This document shows, one piece after another, positions 63,785 through 64,000 of a DNA stretch of 64,000 nt. Position 1 is the stretch's first letter; every line of letters starts with the position of its first letter. The stretch lies in NCBI RefSeq assembly GCF_021347895.1, contig NC_067130.1, positions 23,261,492 through 23,325,491 on the forward strand. The letters run 5' to 3'. The DNA is from Acanthochromis polyacanthus (Eukaryota > Chordata > Actinopteri > Pomacentridae). Under the pieces are notes generated by a model that was not told the origin of the DNA, did not search any database, and saw only the letters and a program-made list of their open reading frames with translations. The position numbers and the translations under genes were made by a program.

Positions 63785-64000
63785 GATATATCCATAGATA
63801 TCTATGGATATATCTATGACCTCAGCAGGTGTCTTGAATAATCCAATGTGATTGGCTCGTGCAGCGTCTTCGTCGTTCCCTCCTGCCAGCCAATCCAGAC
63901 GGCTACTGCTGACGTCAGTCGTGCCACCAGCTTTGTCGAACTCATTTCAAACTTTTGCTCAGATTTGTTTCCATGATGAACTAGGAGGAACTCTCCACGG
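63785..64000. other. Right edge, no gene recognised
   Basis: After the palindrome the sequence becomes less AT-rich and contains CCAAT-like (AATCCAATGTGATTGG, GCCAATCC) and GACGTCA-like elements, which could be promoter sequence of a gene beyond the window. This is a guess. Confidence 0.25.

Overview
This is vertebrate nuclear DNA, almost certainly from a ray-finned (teleost) fish. Two host genes are split into short exons with GT/AG junctions. Almost everything else is transposable-element (TE) sequence of teleost type: Tc1/mariner, hAT, ISL2EU/Harbinger-like, BEL/Pao, Ty3/Gypsy, L1, L2 and RTE-like LINEs, a tRNA-derived SINE and long (AT)n tracts. No bacterial, phage or CRISPR features are seen.

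Host genes. (1) 165-2948, minus: the first four coding exons of DYNC2I2 (WDR34), a dynein-2 intermediate chain; the rest lies beyond the left edge. (2) 38374-45932, minus: a complete eight-exon SET (I2PP2A/TAF-I beta) gene with an intact 271-residue reading frame, a roughly 1.5 kb 3' UTR and a TE in intron 6. DYNC2I2 and SET are also neighbours in human (9q34), but there they are recalled to be head-to-head; here both are on the minus strand.

Layout. 3.2-7.5 kb: three deletion derivatives of ISL2EU-type DNA transposons, each keeping a THAP-domain fragment and two keeping parts of the partner protein. 7.7-11.4 kb: an almost complete LINE with one in-frame stop and one frameshift. 11.4-15.4 kb: THAP relic, tandem repeats, a palindromic MITE, and an L1 3' end split by a MULE-like element with a 9-bp target duplication. 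15.39-25.65 kb: a three-level nest of hAT, then an element with an 8-bp duplication, then a full-length BEL/Pao retrotransposon with 701-bp LTRs. 25.7-34.1 kb: two dead Tc1 elements, a roughly 5.2 kb element with long inverted ends and TTACGGTAA palindromes, and a Harbinger derivative. 34.1-36.6 kb: a partial long-TIR element, a THAP relic and a hAT C-terminal fragment.

46.2-61.1 kb: a 778-bp TTAA-flanked hairpin just upstream of SET, L2 and Tc1 fragments, a Harbinger-type MITE, a hAT carrying a 1,955-bp GATATC-rich palindromic element (which itself contains an 8-bp-unit minisatellite and a SINE), L1 and RTE fragments, and a decayed Ty3/Gypsy copy. 61.7-63.4 kb: a Tc1 transposon whose 344-residue transposase is uninterrupted. 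The window ends in AT-rich tandem repeats and a terminal repeat shared with 3.2 kb.

The host genes have no visible functional link to the TEs. The main interest is in the non-autonomous elements with clear duplications and unusual internal structure (27.7-32.9, 40.3-41.7 and 52.9-54.9 kb), and in the candidate captured exon inside the 34/40 kb family. Family names for these are tentative because no database search was possible.
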